Origin: Actinomycetota bacterium | GTDB lineage: Bacteria > Actinomycetota > Humimicrobiia > Hakubellales > JAMDDV01 | Assembly (NCBI GenBank): GCA_023488455.1 | Contig: JAMDDV010000025.1 | Location: 25,977 to 89,976, forward strand | Direction: 5' to 3' | DNA: 64,000 nucleotides | Part shown: in pieces, positions 1 to 8,689 of the stretch | How the letters are laid out: the number at the start of each line of letters is the position of its first letter | How positions within the stretch are numbered: the stretch's first letter is position 1 | Made by a program: the position numbers and the translations under genes | The notes under the pieces: generated by a model | Told to the model about the DNA's origin: nothing | Database searches by the model: none | What the model saw: only the letters and a program-made list of their open reading frames with translations

Positions 1-2
1 GC

Positions 3-350
3 GTTGTGGAACAGCCATTTGATGTGATCGCCATTGAAAAAACGGGTGAGTACAGAGGGTTTTATCACGTGCTTGGTGGCTCTATATCACCGATTGAAAA
101 TATAGGGCCAGATGAGATCAGGATAAAGGAGCTGTTGGACCGGGTGGGCAAAGGCAGCGTAAAAGAGATAATAGTGGCAACAAACCCGAATATTGAAGGT
201 GAGACAACCGCCATGTATATATCAAAGATATTCAAGCCGCTGGGAATTAGGATTACAAGGATCGCAAGTGGTCTGCCGGTTGGTGGCGATCTTGAATATG
301 CTGATGAAATCACGCTCGGGAGGGCGATGCTTGGGCGGCGCGAGCTATAA
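3..350 (+). CDS. recR: Recombination protein RecR, C-terminal part
   Basis: RecR works with RecO and RecF to load RecA on gapped DNA. Visible here are about 115 C-terminal residues: the Toprim domain with [10 protein letters not shown] and YHVLGG, the acidic ATNPNIEGE segment, and the family ending [18 protein letters not shown]. The N-terminal helix-hairpin-helix and zinc finger lie outside the window, so this is cut by the window edge, not broken. The frame is open from base 3. The order recR, then lysC-asd some kilobases later, resembles actinobacterial chromosomes (inference). RecR is confined to bacteria, which fixes the domain of the organism. Confidence 0.95.
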   Translation, partial: VVEQPFDVIAIEKTGEYRGFYHVLGGSISPIENIGPDEIRIKELLDRVGKGSVKEIIVATNPNIEGETTAMYISKIFKPLGIRITRIASGLPVGGDLEYADEITLGRAMLGRREL

Positions 351-397
351 TCTTAAATTGTATTAATAATAATTATTAATTTAATGCCATGAAAAAT

Positions 398-456
398 TTG
401 CCCCCCTTCGGGGATATCATTTAATATCCCTGTAGGGAAAAAACGAAAGGGGGCAA
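398..456 (+). promoter_or_regulatory. Nested hairpin hiding the transposase ribosome binding site
   Basis: TTGCCCCC (398-405) pairs perfectly with GGGGGCAA (449-456), and inside it GGGATAT (411-417) pairs with ATATCCC (424-430). The purine run AAAGGGGG (446-453) just before the transposase ATG at 459 is the obvious Shine-Dalgarno sequence and lies in the outer stem. In several insertion sequences (IS10, IS50, IS200) such stems block translation of transcripts that read in from outside; the same role is inferred here. Confidence 0.6.
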
Positions 457-458
457 AG

Positions 459-1511
459 ATGATCTATATGGGAATAGATTTGCACAAACGCTATCTATTT
501 TCAACTGTTATCGATGAGGATGGAAAGGAGGTTGAAAGAGCAAGGGTAGGTAATAAGAAGAGCTCAATCCTTGCATACATCAGTGAGATGAAGAAGATCG
601 ATGAGGAGATATCGGTGGTAGTTGAGGCGACATCGAACTGCTCTAAGCTATACGATGAGTTAGAGGATCTTGTAGATGATATCTGCATTGCAAATCCACT
701 TAAGACAAAGGCAATAGCATCAGCGCGGATAAAGACAGACAAGATAGATTCAAGGACGCTAGCTCTTCTACTTCGATCTGACCTCATCCCTAAGGCCCAC
801 ATGCCCGATAAGGCCACGAGGGAGATGCGGGAGCTAGCCAGATATCATGTAGCCCTAACTAAGGTCATGACTTCTCTTAAGAACAGGGTGCATGCCATAC
901 TGGATAAATATGAGATAGAGAGCCAAATACTTTTATCTGCTAGCGACATCTTTGGAAAGCTCGGCGTATCTGAGCTTAGATCCACAGAGCTTAGCCCAAA
1001 TCACAGAAAAGCGCTAAATGGATACTTAAATATAATCCTAGCAATAAAAAGCGAGCTCTCTGATCTCAAAAAAAAGATAAAGATGACAGCTGAGGCCGAT
1101 GAGGTCTGCAGTCGTCTTAGGTCAATTCCAGGCATAGGCGATCTATTGTCTGTTCTAATTAGATATGAGATAGATGAGGTAGATAGGTTTCCATCACCTG
1201 CCAAACTTGCCTCATATGCCGGCATAATCCCATCGACATATCAGAGCGCAGATAAGCTACGCCATGGTAGGATAACAAAACAGGGCAATTCGCTTTTAAG
1301 GTGGGCACTGATTGAGGCGACACAGGTCGCAATAGTGCACTCAGCATACTTTAGAAACTACTATGAGCGTATCAAGAGTAGGATTGGCGCAAAACCAGCA
1401 ATAGTGTCAACTGCAAGAAGGCTTTTAGAGATCGTCTATAGTGTATGGAAACATAAAAGGGATTACTATGAGGTGAATAGGATTAAAGATTTGGCGGTCG
1501 CCCTCACTTAA
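459..1511 (+). CDS. IS110-family transposase (RNA-guided DEDD recombinase type)
   Basis: A 350-residue recombinase with the two IS110 parts. The N-terminal RuvC-like DEDD domain shows MGIDLHK (D7), VVVEAT (E56) and KTDKIDSRTLA (D94, D97). The C-terminal Transposase_20 domain shows RSIPGIGDLLS and YAGIIPSTYQSADKLRHGRI, with the serine region typical of this family. Length is normal and the frame is intact, so the element may be active. Its ATG follows a strong SD held in a hairpin. Family members use a non-coding bridge RNA from the element ends; candidate structured flanks are listed separately. Confidence 0.95.
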   Translation: MIYMGIDLHKRYLFSTVIDEDGKEVERARVGNKKSSILAYISEMKKIDEEISVVVEATSNCSKLYDELEDLVDDICIANPLKTKAIASARIKTDKIDSRTLALLLRSDLIPKAHMPDKATREMRELARYHVALTKVMTSLKNRVHAILDKYEIESQILLSASDIFGKLGVSELRSTELSPNHRKALNGYLNIILAIKSELSDLKKKIKMTAEADEVCSRLRSIPGIGDLLSVLIRYEIDEVDRFPSPAKLASYAGIIPSTYQSADKLRHGRITKQGNSLLRWALIEATQVAIVHSAYFRNYYERIKSRIGAKPAIVSTARRLLEIVYSVWKHKRDYYEVNRIKDLAVALT

Positions 1512-1554
1512 TCTTAGCCATAATGGGCTCTTAATTTAATTAGGGGACCGCCAA
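1491..1554 (+). other. Hairpin spanning the IS110 stop codon
   Basis: TTGGCGGTC (1491-1499) pairs with GACCGCCAA (1546-1554), extended by CCCT/AGGG after a one-base bulge, with a smaller AGCC/GGCT hairpin in the loop. The left arm lies inside the transposase coding end. IS1111-type members of this family carry the bridge RNA downstream of the gene, so this could be part of one; it could also be a simple terminator. About 150 bases beyond it, up to the next gene, hold no gene that I recognise. Confidence 0.45.
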
Positions 1555-1720
1555 TCCAATTGGCAATATGCGCTTAAGCTAAAGAGCTGGCGCGAATAGG
1601 TAAATGATTTTGATTGATAAATATTTAGATAATAAAATGGAGAGATTAAAGAAAAAAATAATAAGCTAAAGACGCAAATTTTTCATAGGTAGATATAATG
1701 TAATCAACGAGGTGATTGGT

Positions 1721-2290
1721 TTGGAGCAAATGGTGGAAGTAATATGGCACGCAAGAGCAGGCCAGGGTGCGGTAACTGCATCGAAGTATTTGGCGGAATC
1801 GGCTATGGATGAAGGATTTTACATCCAGGCTTTTCCTGAATATGGTGCGGAGAGGAGAGGCGCACCGGTAAAATCGTTCACCCGCATTAGCGATAAACCG
1901 GTAAGGGTTCACAGCCAGATATACAATCCAAATGTTGTCTTGATACTGGATCCCTCCCTTGTGGGTATGAGTAAAATTACCGATGGTTTGCAAAAGGGCG
2001 GCAAGATCATCGTTAATACCACGAAATCGCCTAAAGAAATAGCAAATAAGCTGGGCATCTCAGATGAATTTGAGGTTCATACGCTGGATGCCACCGGAAT
2101 TGCCAATGAGACCATTGGAAGACCACTTCCGAATATGCCCATGCTTGCTGCTTTTATAAAAGTGACAGGTCTGCTAAACATGGAAAAAGTGATGGAAAGG
2201 ACGAAGAAGGAGCTCTCAAAGAGGTTTAATGAAAAAGTTGTTAATGGCAATCTTGAAGCAATAAGACGTGGTTATGAGGAGGTTAACTGA
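1721..2290 (+). CDS. porC: Pyruvate:ferredoxin oxidoreductase, gamma subunit
   Basis: Catalytic-gamma domain subunit of a four-subunit 2-oxoacid:ferredoxin oxidoreductase that converts pyruvate and CoA to acetyl-CoA, CO2 and reduced ferredoxin in the cytoplasm. It shows the family opening WHARAGQGAVTASKYLAE and the EYGAERRGAPV block. I chose TTG at 1721 because GAGGTGA stands about six bases before it; GTG 1712 and ATG 1730 are in frame and possible. The stop overlaps the next ATG by one base. Gene order gamma-delta-alpha-beta is that of classical anaerobe POR operons. The alpha subunit points to pyruvate, but 2-ketoisovalerate specificity is not excluded. Confidence 0.9.
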   Translation: MEQMVEVIWHARAGQGAVTASKYLAESAMDEGFYIQAFPEYGAERRGAPVKSFTRISDKPVRVHSQIYNPNVVLILDPSLVGMSKITDGLQKGGKIIVNTTKSPKEIANKLGISDEFEVHTLDATGIANETIGRPLPNMPMLAAFIKVTGLLNMEKVMERTKKELSKRFNEKVVNGNLEAIRRGYEEVN

Positions 2291-2598
2291 TGCCAATGTT
2301 CGATGTTAAGACGAAGCATGGTTGGAAGGATATACCGATAGGTGGTGTGATCCCGGAGGGGGGCACTGCCACTAAATATAGAACAGGTGAATGGAGAACC
2401 GAGCGGCCAGTATGGGATAAGGACAAATGTTCGCACTGCATGCTCTGTTTTATCTTTTGTCCTGACAGTTCGATAGAAGTACGAGACGAAAAGATGGTTG
2501 GGATCGATTACGAGCATTGCAAAGGCTGCGGTATATGTGTGAAAGAGTGCCCCAGAGCAGCCATCTGCATGGAGACTGATCCCAAATATACTGAATAG
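2290..2598 (+). CDS. porD: Pyruvate:ferredoxin oxidoreductase, delta (ferredoxin) subunit
   Basis: A 102-residue 2[4Fe-4S] ferredoxin subunit that carries electrons from the catalytic core to free ferredoxin. Two complete cluster motifs are seen, CSHCMLCFIFCPD and CKGCGICVKECPR. The N-terminal extension with PIGGVIPEGGTA is typical of PorD rather than of a free ferredoxin. It starts inside the stop of the gamma gene (TGATG overlap) and is followed after 12 bases by the alpha gene, so all four subunits should be made from one message. Confidence 0.93.
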   Translation: MPMFDVKTKHGWKDIPIGGVIPEGGTATKYRTGEWRTERPVWDKDKCSHCMLCFIFCPDSSIEVRDEKMVGIDYEHCKGCGICVKECPRAAICMETDPKYTE

Positions 2599-2610
2599 AC
2601 TGGAGAAGAA

Positions 2611-3792
2611 ATGGGTAAGAAATTTGCACAGACAGGAACTACTGCTGTTGCTCTTGCGATGAAGCAGATTAATCCAGACGTGGTTGCAGCATATCCCATC
2701 ACGCCGCAGACTGCCATTGTTCAGGACTTCGCATCGTTTGTGGCAAATGGCGAAGTAGACACTGAACTCATAACAGTTGAGAGCGAACATTCTGCCATGA
2801 GCGCCTGTGTTGGTGCGTCAGCAGCAGGAGTCAGGGTCATGACTGCGACATCAGCTAACGGCCTTGCACTTATGTGGGAGGTCCTTTACATAGCATCGGG
2901 CCTGCGCCTCCCGATAGTCATGGTCGATGTTAATAGAGCCCTGAGCGGGCCGATTAATATTCACTGCGATCACAGCGATAGCATGGGTGCGCGTGACAGT
3001 GGTTGGATGCAGATATTCTCGGAGACGTCGCAGGATATTTATGATAACGTGATTCAGGCGGTGAGAATTGCCGAGCATAATGACGTGATGCTGCCTGTCA
3101 TGGTGATGATGGACGGCTTTATAATCAGCCACGGGATAGAGATTTTTGAAATACTCGAGGATGATCAGGTCAAGAAGTTCATAGGTGAGTACAAACCGCA
3201 GTATGCTTTACTGAACACGGGAAAACCGGTGACCATGGGAGCCTTTGATCTTTTCGATTACTACTTTGAGCACAAGCGTCAGCAGGCAGAAGGCATGGAA
3301 AACGCAAGGCAGGTGATAGTTGAGGTCTCAAAGAAGTATTCGGATCTCTCGGGCAGGAAACAGGAGCTCTATAGGGGTTACTATCTTGATGATGCAGAGA
3401 TAGCTGTCGTTGCGCTGGGTTCCTCCGCAGGCACTATCAGGGATGTCATCGATGAGATGAGGGCGCAGGGACATAAAGTTGGTCTTATGAGCCCGCGGAT
3501 TTACAGGCCATTTCCAAATGTGGACTATGCTGAAGCGCTTAAGAATAAGTCAGTCGTAGGCGTCCTCGACAGGTCAGATTCGTTTGGCGGAAACGGAGGG
3601 CCTCTATATACTGAACTGCGGTCGGCGCTTTATGAGTACGACAGGCGACCAAAAATGATAGACAAAATATATGGTCTTGGTGGACGCGACTTCAAGACTG
3701 AGGACGCACGTTCCTATTTGGAGGAGCTAATGGAGATAGCGAACGGCAAAAAGCAGTACAGCGCGATTTCTTATTTAGGTGTAAGGGAGTAG
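2611..3792 (+). CDS. porA: Pyruvate:ferredoxin oxidoreductase, alpha subunit
   Basis: A 393-residue alpha subunit holding the pyrimidine-binding half of the thiamine diphosphate site. It shows AAYPITPQTAIVQDFA near residue 30, the VESEHSAMSACVGASAAG glutamate region, and NIHCDHSDSMGARDSGW near residue 115, all characteristic of PorA. Length is as expected. Starts at ATG after GGAGAAG. The chain continues into a C-terminal transketolase-C-like domain with RIYRPFP and LDRSDSFGGNGGPLYTEL. Confidence 0.93.
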   Translation: MGKKFAQTGTTAVALAMKQINPDVVAAYPITPQTAIVQDFASFVANGEVDTELITVESEHSAMSACVGASAAGVRVMTATSANGLALMWEVLYIASGLRLPIVMVDVNRALSGPINIHCDHSDSMGARDSGWMQIFSETSQDIYDNVIQAVRIAEHNDVMLPVMVMMDGFIISHGIEIFEILEDDQVKKFIGEYKPQYALLNTGKPVTMGAFDLFDYYFEHKRQQAEGMENARQVIVEVSKKYSDLSGRKQELYRGYYLDDAEIAVVALGSSAGTIRDVIDEMRAQGHKVGLMSPRIYRPFPNVDYAEALKNKSVVGVLDRSDSFGGNGGPLYTELRSALYEYDRRPKMIDKIYGLGGRDFKTEDARSYLEELMEIANGKKQYSAISYLGVRE

Positions 3793-3802
3793 GGTGGTGT
3801 AG

Positions 3803-4723
3803 ATGGCAACGTTAAAAGAGTTGACAAAGAAGGAAGCAAGGTTCACCTGCGGACACAGGATGTGTCCAGGGTGCGGTGCACCCATAATTTTCAGACAGAT
3901 ACTGCTTGCGGTGGATGAGCCTGTAGTGGTTGGTGTGGCGACGGGTTGTCTTGAAGTATCCACTACCATTTTCCCATTCACTTCCTGGAATATACCCTAT
4001 TTACACAATGCATTCGAAAACGCTGCATCAACCGTCAGCGGAATTGAGACAGCCTACAGAGCGTTTGTTAAAAAAGGAAAGATCAAGGATAAAATCCACT
4101 TTATGGCTGTTGGTGGTGATGGAGCGTCATATGATATAGGGTTTCAGATGATATCGGGAGCGTTTGAGCGGGGACATGATATGGTTTACGTCTGTTATGA
4201 CAACGGTGCCTATATGAATACCGGCATACAGCGTTCAAGCGCCACCCCGTACTGCGCAGATACGACAACCAGCCCCGTCGGGAGTATTATCCCGGGTAAG
4301 GTCCAAAAGAAGAAAGATCTGACAAAGATATTTGCAGCACATAATATCCCGTATGTAGCTCAGGCAAGTCCATCTCACTGGAAGGATCTGATGGATAAAG
4401 CAAAAAAAGCGTTTGATGCTGAAGGACCAGCTTTCTTAAACGTAATCTCCCCTTGCCCGCTGGGTTGGAGATTTGACCAGAGCGAGAGTGTTGCACTTGC
4501 CAAGGAGGCCGTGATGAGCTGTTTCTGGCCGCTTTACGAGGTCGAAAACGGAAAGTACAGGATAACTTACAGACCAAAAGAGAAGACACCTGTTGTGGAT
4601 TGGTTGAAGAAACAGGGAAGATTTGCCCATCTGTTCAAGCCCGGAAATGAGCATCTGCTGGAAGCGATACAGACCCAGGTCAATGTGGAATGGGAGCAGC
4701 TCCAGAAGTTAACTGAACTGTAG
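3803..4723 (+). CDS. porB: Pyruvate:ferredoxin oxidoreductase, beta subunit
   Basis: A 306-residue subunit that binds the diphosphate of thiamine diphosphate and the proximal [4Fe-4S] cluster. The cluster ligands begin with CGHRMCPGCGAP near residue 16, and the TPP motif is GGDGASYDIGFQ followed by the asparagine of CYDNGAYMNTG. The NISPCPLGW-like stretch (VISPCPLGW) supplies the last conserved cysteine. Completes the por operon; 60 bases separate it from lysC. Confidence 0.93.
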   Translation: MATLKELTKKEARFTCGHRMCPGCGAPIIFRQILLAVDEPVVVGVATGCLEVSTTIFPFTSWNIPYLHNAFENAASTVSGIETAYRAFVKKGKIKDKIHFMAVGGDGASYDIGFQMISGAFERGHDMVYVCYDNGAYMNTGIQRSSATPYCADTTTSPVGSIIPGKVQKKKDLTKIFAAHNIPYVAQASPSHWKDLMDKAKKAFDAEGPAFLNVISPCPLGWRFDQSESVALAKEAVMSCFWPLYEVENGKYRITYRPKEKTPVVDWLKKQGRFAHLFKPGNEHLLEAIQTQVNVEWEQLQKLTEL

Positions 4724-4783
4724 CTTGAACATGGGTGTCTTAATTGTTAATATAGCTTCTTAAAATTTGAACAGGATCTCAAC

Positions 4784-6034
4784 ATGTCAACAGTCGTTCA
4801 AAAGTTTGGTGGTACTTCTGTCGCTGCTGAGGAAAATATAGTAAACGTTGCCAAAAAGGTGATCAAAACGAAGTCTTACGGCAAAGATGTCGTCGTCGTG
4901 GTCTCTGCTATGGGCAAGACGACAAATACGCTTCTTGAAATGGCGCACAGGATTAACCCCAACCCACATAAGAGAGAGCTTGACATGCTGGCATCAACTG
5001 GGGAGCAAGCGAGCATTGCGCTCCTGACGATGGCCATTCAGGCTCAGGGATATGATGCTATATCCTTTACCGGAAATCAGGTTGGTATTTTGACCGATAA
5101 TGCTTATACAAAAGCAAAGATAATAGATATCAAAAAGGACAGGATCCTTAAAGAGCTCTCGAATGGCAAGATAGTCGTTGTCGCTGGTTTTCAGGGTGTG
5201 ACGGAGGACGGTGAAATAACCACCCTTGGTCGTGGCGGTTCAGATACCACCGCAGTTGCTCTGGCTGCAGCTCTGAAGGCGGAGTACTGTGAAATTTTTA
5301 CCGATGTTGATGGAATATTCACGGCGGATCCAAATGTCGTGCCTGAAGCTAGGAAACTGCACGTGGTTTCCTATGAAGAGATGCTGGAGATGTCATCTTC
5401 TGGGGCAAAAGTGCTTCAGCTTCGTTCTGTAGAGTTCGGCAGGATGTATAAGGTCTTAATTCACGTGCGTTCAAGTTTTAACGAGGAGCAGGGCACGTGG
5501 ATTATAGAGGAGGACGAAAGAATGGAGAAAGCGATCATCAGTGGTGTTACATATGATAAAAACCAGGCAAAAGTGACAATTTATGGGCTTCCGGATGTCC
5601 CGGGGATCGCTGCTAAGGTTTTTCAAGCTCTTGCCGATGCCAATATAAACGTGGACATGATAATTCAAAATGTGAGCAAGGGCGAACGCTCTGACATATC
5701 TTTCACGGTGGATAAGGAGGATTTAAACCAGACTTTAGAAGTCATGGACAAAGTTAAAAATGATCTCGGCGCTACATTGGTTGACTTTGATAATGATATT
5801 GCAAAGGTGTCGCTTGTAGGCGCTGGCATGCGGACAAATCCTGGCGTCGCAGCTTCGATGTTCACGGCTCTTGCAGAGAGCAACATTAACATCGAGATGA
5901 TAAGCACTTCGCCGATAAAGATTTCCTGCGTTATCCGTAAGGATGAAGTCGAGAGGGCAATTAAATCAATTCACAGAAAATTTGAGCTGCATAAGGATAT
6001 GCGCTCTGATGAACACGTTCAGAGGGTGAAATAA
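4784..6034 (+). CDS. lysC: Aspartate kinase
   Basis: Phosphorylates aspartate as the first step of the lysine, threonine, methionine and diaminopimelate pathway. The N-terminal amino-acid kinase domain carries KFGGTSV (from K7), LGRGGSDTTAVALAAAL and TDVDGIFTADP. Two C-terminal ACT domains (from about residue 265) form the site for feedback control. Its 416 residues match the Bacillus/Corynebacterium class. It is followed after three bases by asd, the next enzyme of the pathway, so the two are co-transcribed. An internal start with a strong SD for the regulatory subunit is listed separately. Confidence 0.96.
   Translation: MSTVVQKFGGTSVAAEENIVNVAKKVIKTKSYGKDVVVVVSAMGKTTNTLLEMAHRINPNPHKRELDMLASTGEQASIALLTMAIQAQGYDAISFTGNQVGILTDNAYTKAKIIDIKKDRILKELSNGKIVVVAGFQGVTEDGEITTLGRGGSDTTAVALAAALKAEYCEIFTDVDGIFTADPNVVPEARKLHVVSYEEMLEMSSSGAKVLQLRSVEFGRMYKVLIHVRSSFNEEQGTWIIEEDERMEKAIISGVTYDKNQAKVTIYGLPDVPGIAAKVFQALADANINVDMIIQNVSKGERSDISFTVDKEDLNQTLEVMDKVKNDLGATLVDFDNDIAKVSLVGAGMRTNPGVAASMFTALAESNINIEMISTSPIKISCVIRKDEVERAIKSIHRKFELHKDMRSDEHVQRVK
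5506..5513 (+). promoter_or_regulatory. Internal ribosome binding site inside lysC
   Basis: AGAGGAGG lies inside the lysC coding sequence eight bases before an in-frame ATG at 5522. It is one of the better SD matches in the window, at the position where Bacillus subtilis and Corynebacterium lysC genes start their separate beta subunit. Confidence 0.6.
5522..6034 (+). CDS. Aspartate kinase beta (regulatory) subunit from an internal start
   Basis: A second product of about 170 residues, beginning MEKAIISGVTYDK, in the same frame as lysC. It would consist only of the two ACT domains. In known heterotetrameric aspartate kinases (alpha2beta2) the beta chain comes from exactly such an in-frame overlapping gene and binds lysine and/or threonine. 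Supported by the SD at 5506-5513 and the conserved location; production of the protein is inferred. Confidence 0.55.
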   Translation: MEKAIISGVTYDKNQAKVTIYGLPDVPGIAAKVFQALADANINVDMIIQNVSKGERSDISFTVDKEDLNQTLEVMDKVKNDLGATLVDFDNDIAKVSLVGAGMRTNPGVAASMFTALAESNINIEMISTSPIKISCVIRKDEVERAIKSIHRKFELHKDMRSDEHVQRVK

Positions 6035-6037
6035 TAT

Positions 6038-7045
6038 ATGAGGGAATTTATGCTCGCTATCGCTGGTGCGACCGGGGCAGTAGGCGAGAAGATGGCTCAG
6101 GTGCTTCAAGAGAGGAATATAAGGCCCACGAAGATCAAAATGCTGGCATCAATCCGTTCAGCAGGGAAGATTAAAAAATTCTATGACCAGGATGTAATCG
6201 TAGAGCTTCTGGATGAGGATTCGTTTAAAGGGATCGATTTTGCGCTGTTTTCCGCAGGGAGCGGTGTATCAAAGCAGTTCTCACCAATAGCAGTGAAAAG
6301 CGGTGCGGTCGTGATTGATAACAGCAGCGCATTTCGGATGGACGATGGCGTTCCCCTGGTGGTGCCAGAAGTGAACGCAGAAGATGCCTTCAAGCACAAA
6401 GGCATAATTGCAAATCCGAACTGCTCGACCATCCAGATGGTATTGGTATTGAAACCGATTCATGATGCTTTTGGGATAAAAAGGGTGGTCGTCTCCACCT
6501 ACCAGTCTGTTTCGGGAACGGGCTGGAAGGCCATACTGGAGCTTCGTTCCCAGGTGGAAAAAATAATGAAAAATGAACCTTTAGATCCACCAAAGGTTTA
6601 TCCACGGCAGATTGCATTTAACGTGCTCCCACAGATCGAAGGGTTTCTTGAGAACGGCTATACCAGGGAAGAGATGAAGATGGTGAACGAGACCAGGAAG
6701 ATCATGCGTGTACCCGATATGCGCATAACTGCAACCACTGCCAGGGTTCCCGTGTATTTTTCGCATTCTGAGAGTGTTAATCTTGAGCTTGAAAGACATG
6801 TCTCTCCAAAGGAGATAGCAGAGGTACTCAAGTCTGCTCCAGGAGTGAAAGTTATGGATGATTTCGCGAACAATAGGTATCCGACCAATCTTGATGCAAC
6901 CGAGACGGATTTAAGTTACGTCGGGCGCATCAGACAGGATTTCTCGATAGAAAACGGCATCAATCTCTGGATCGTATCCGATAATTTGAGAAAGGGCGCA
7001 GCGACCAACGCAGTTCAGATCCTGGAACTTTTTTTAAAGGATTAG
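6038..7045 (+). CDS. asd: Aspartate-semialdehyde dehydrogenase
   Basis: Reduces aspartyl phosphate to aspartate semialdehyde with NADPH. The N-terminal Rossmann motif GATGAVG starts at residue 10 and the catalytic cysteine is C129 in NPNCSTIQM. The substrate-binding TYQSVSGTGWKAILEL and the RVPVYFSHSESV histidine region are present. The 335-residue length is typical. The gene lies three bases after lysC, an operon for the aspartate pathway. Confidence 0.96.
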   Translation: MREFMLAIAGATGAVGEKMAQVLQERNIRPTKIKMLASIRSAGKIKKFYDQDVIVELLDEDSFKGIDFALFSAGSGVSKQFSPIAVKSGAVVIDNSSAFRMDDGVPLVVPEVNAEDAFKHKGIIANPNCSTIQMVLVLKPIHDAFGIKRVVVSTYQSVSGTGWKAILELRSQVEKIMKNEPLDPPKVYPRQIAFNVLPQIEGFLENGYTREEMKMVNETRKIMRVPDMRITATTARVPVYFSHSESVNLELERHVSPKEIAEVLKSAPGVKVMDDFANNRYPTNLDATETDLSYVGRIRQDFSIENGINLWIVSDNLRKGAATNAVQILELFLKD

Positions 7046-7053
7046 CTGGAAAA

Positions 7054-7533
7054 GTGCAGATATATATCGCGGTCATAGGTGGAGCTTTTTGTCCAAAAGA
7101 TGTGGAACAAGAGGCCTATGAGGTTGGATGTGAAATTGCAAGGCGGGGGGCCTGGCTTATATGCGGAGGTCTGAGCGGAGTGATGAATGAAGCTGCGAAG
7201 GGAGCAAAGGATGCTGGTGGTTTTAGCATTGGAATTCTTCCCTCTGAGGACAGGACAGGAGCAAGTCCTCATCTTGATGTCAGCATTCCCACTGGAATTG
7301 GCTTTGCGAGAAATCTCATCGTTATATTATCTGCGGATGCCGTAATTGCCATAGATGGCGAGAGCGGCACACTCTCGGAGATCGGATACGCGCTTCGCTA
7401 TAATAAGCCCGTGATTGGATTGCACACATGGAACCTAACCTCTTATTCGGGAAGGTGTGCAGATATCATCATGGCGGATAATCCCAAACAGGCTGTTGAT
7501 CTTGCCATTAAAGCTGTGAGGGGTCACTCTTGA
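7054..7533 (+). CDS. TIGR00725-family SLOG/LOG-like nucleotide-binding protein
   Basis: A 159-residue Rossmann-like protein of the DprA/LOG (SLOG) superfamily. It shows WLICGGLSGVMNEAAKGAKDAG, the glycine-rich start of the nucleotide pocket, and SGTLSEIGYALRYNKPVIGL near the end. TIGR00725 members resemble the molybdenum cofactor carrier protein, and their substrate is generally unknown. GTG start, nine bases after asd; its stop overlaps the next start by four bases. A link to nucleotide or cofactor metabolism is inference only. Confidence 0.75.
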   Translation: MQIYIAVIGGAFCPKDVEQEAYEVGCEIARRGAWLICGGLSGVMNEAAKGAKDAGGFSIGILPSEDRTGASPHLDVSIPTGIGFARNLIVILSADAVIAIDGESGTLSEIGYALRYNKPVIGLHTWNLTSYSGRCADIIMADNPKQAVDLAIKAVRGHS

Positions 7534-8687
7534 GAAAGGTCTCAATTGTAAAATGCGATGGTTACGAATTCAGCCCTCTTGACTCTGCGATAAGAAAAGC
7601 AGTTGAACTGGCAGTTGGAAGCGATTTGGGAATAAAGCCAGGTGATAAAGTTTTGATCAAACCCAATATGCTGTGCAGGGCAACTCCAGATAAAGCAATA
7701 ACCACTCATCCCGAATTTGTTAGATCCGTTATACGGCTTGTTCGCGAGCATGGCGGTGATCCCGTTGTTGGGGATAGCCCGGGGATCTTGCAGCCAAGAC
7801 AGCTAAATGCAATATGGGAGCAATCGGGGATAAGGAATGTATGCGATGAAGAAGCTGCGAAACTTGTGAGTTTTGAAGCTGAATACGGCGAAGTTGATAT
7901 TGGCAGTGGAAAGCTGCTTAAAAAGATACCGATATCAAAAGAGGTTCTGGATTCCGATTACATCATCACCTTGCCGAAGCTGAAGACGCACGGATTTATG
8001 TTCTTTACGGGCGGGATCAAAATAATATTTGGCTGCGTGCCAGGTCATAATAAGTTTATCTTTCACATTAAGTTGGAGACGAGGGAAAACTTTGCCAATA
8101 TGCTCATTGATCTGTACAGCGCCATAAAGCCAAACTTCGTTATCTTGGATTCAATCCTGGCAATGGAGGGCAATGGACCATCAAATGGTGATCCTAGACA
8201 TCTCGGATTGATTTTTGCGAGCCGTGACTCATTAGCGCTGGACGTGGTCGCCTCAAGTGCTGTTGGATATGATCCTTGGGAGGTCTTTACTAATAGGGCT
8301 GCCATGGAGCGTGGTCTGATTAGTAATATGAATGAGATAGAGGTGGTCGGAGAGTCTTTAGATGATATTAAAGTTGACGATTTCAAGAAACCGATATCAC
8401 GTGAGGTCAATCAGTCAGTTCCTAGGTTTTTATGGTATTTTATGCGCAATATAGCCAGCCCAAAGCCTGTGGTCATACATGATGTTTGTGAAGGTTGCAG
8501 CGCCTGTCTGAATAGCTGTCCTGCGAAGGCGATGTACAGTAAGGATAGTAAGATTTACATAGATTATGATAAGTGCATTCGCTGCTATTGCTGCGATGAG
8601 GTATGCCTATACGGATCAATTGAACTCAAACCGCATCCACTTACGAAACCGTTTCTTTCCCGGAAAAATAAAAAAGAAGTGATCTAA
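7530..8687 (+). CDS. DUF362 protein with C-terminal 2[4Fe-4S] ferredoxin domain
   Basis: A 385-residue protein whose N-terminal 300 residues are a DUF362 domain (VLIKPNMLCRATPDKAITTHP, ITLPKLKTHGFMFFTGGIK) and whose C-terminus holds two cluster motifs, CEGCSACLNSCPAKAM and CIRCYCCDEVC. DUF362 iron-sulfur proteins are common in anaerobes and their reaction is mostly unknown. The second motif is slightly unusual in spacing. TTG start, translationally coupled to the gene before. A cytoplasmic redox role is likely but unproven. Confidence 0.82.
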   Translation: MRKVSIVKCDGYEFSPLDSAIRKAVELAVGSDLGIKPGDKVLIKPNMLCRATPDKAITTHPEFVRSVIRLVREHGGDPVVGDSPGILQPRQLNAIWEQSGIRNVCDEEAAKLVSFEAEYGEVDIGSGKLLKKIPISKEVLDSDYIITLPKLKTHGFMFFTGGIKIIFGCVPGHNKFIFHIKLETRENFANMLIDLYSAIKPNFVILDSILAMEGNGPSNGDPRHLGLIFASRDSLALDVVASSAVGYDPWEVFTNRAAMERGLISNMNEIEVVGESLDDIKVDDFKKPISREVNQSVPRFLWYFMRNIASPKPVVIHDVCEGCSACLNSCPAKAMYSKDSKIYIDYDKCIRCYCCDEVCLYGSIELKPHPLTKPFLSRKNKKEVI

Positions 8688-8689
8688 CC

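Larger units (their letters stand above)
398..1554 (+). mobile_element. IS110-family insertion sequence (ends approximate)
   Basis: One transposase gene is flanked by short structured non-coding stretches between recR and the por operon. IS110 elements lack clear terminal inverted repeats and make no long target duplication, so the true ends cannot be read from one copy; the coordinates only enclose the two hairpins beside the gene. No second copy is present in the window. Confidence 0.6.

Noticed and set aside
351..397. Factor-independent terminator for recR
   Set aside because: The palindrome here is only A and T (TAATAATTATTA), too weak to call a terminator.
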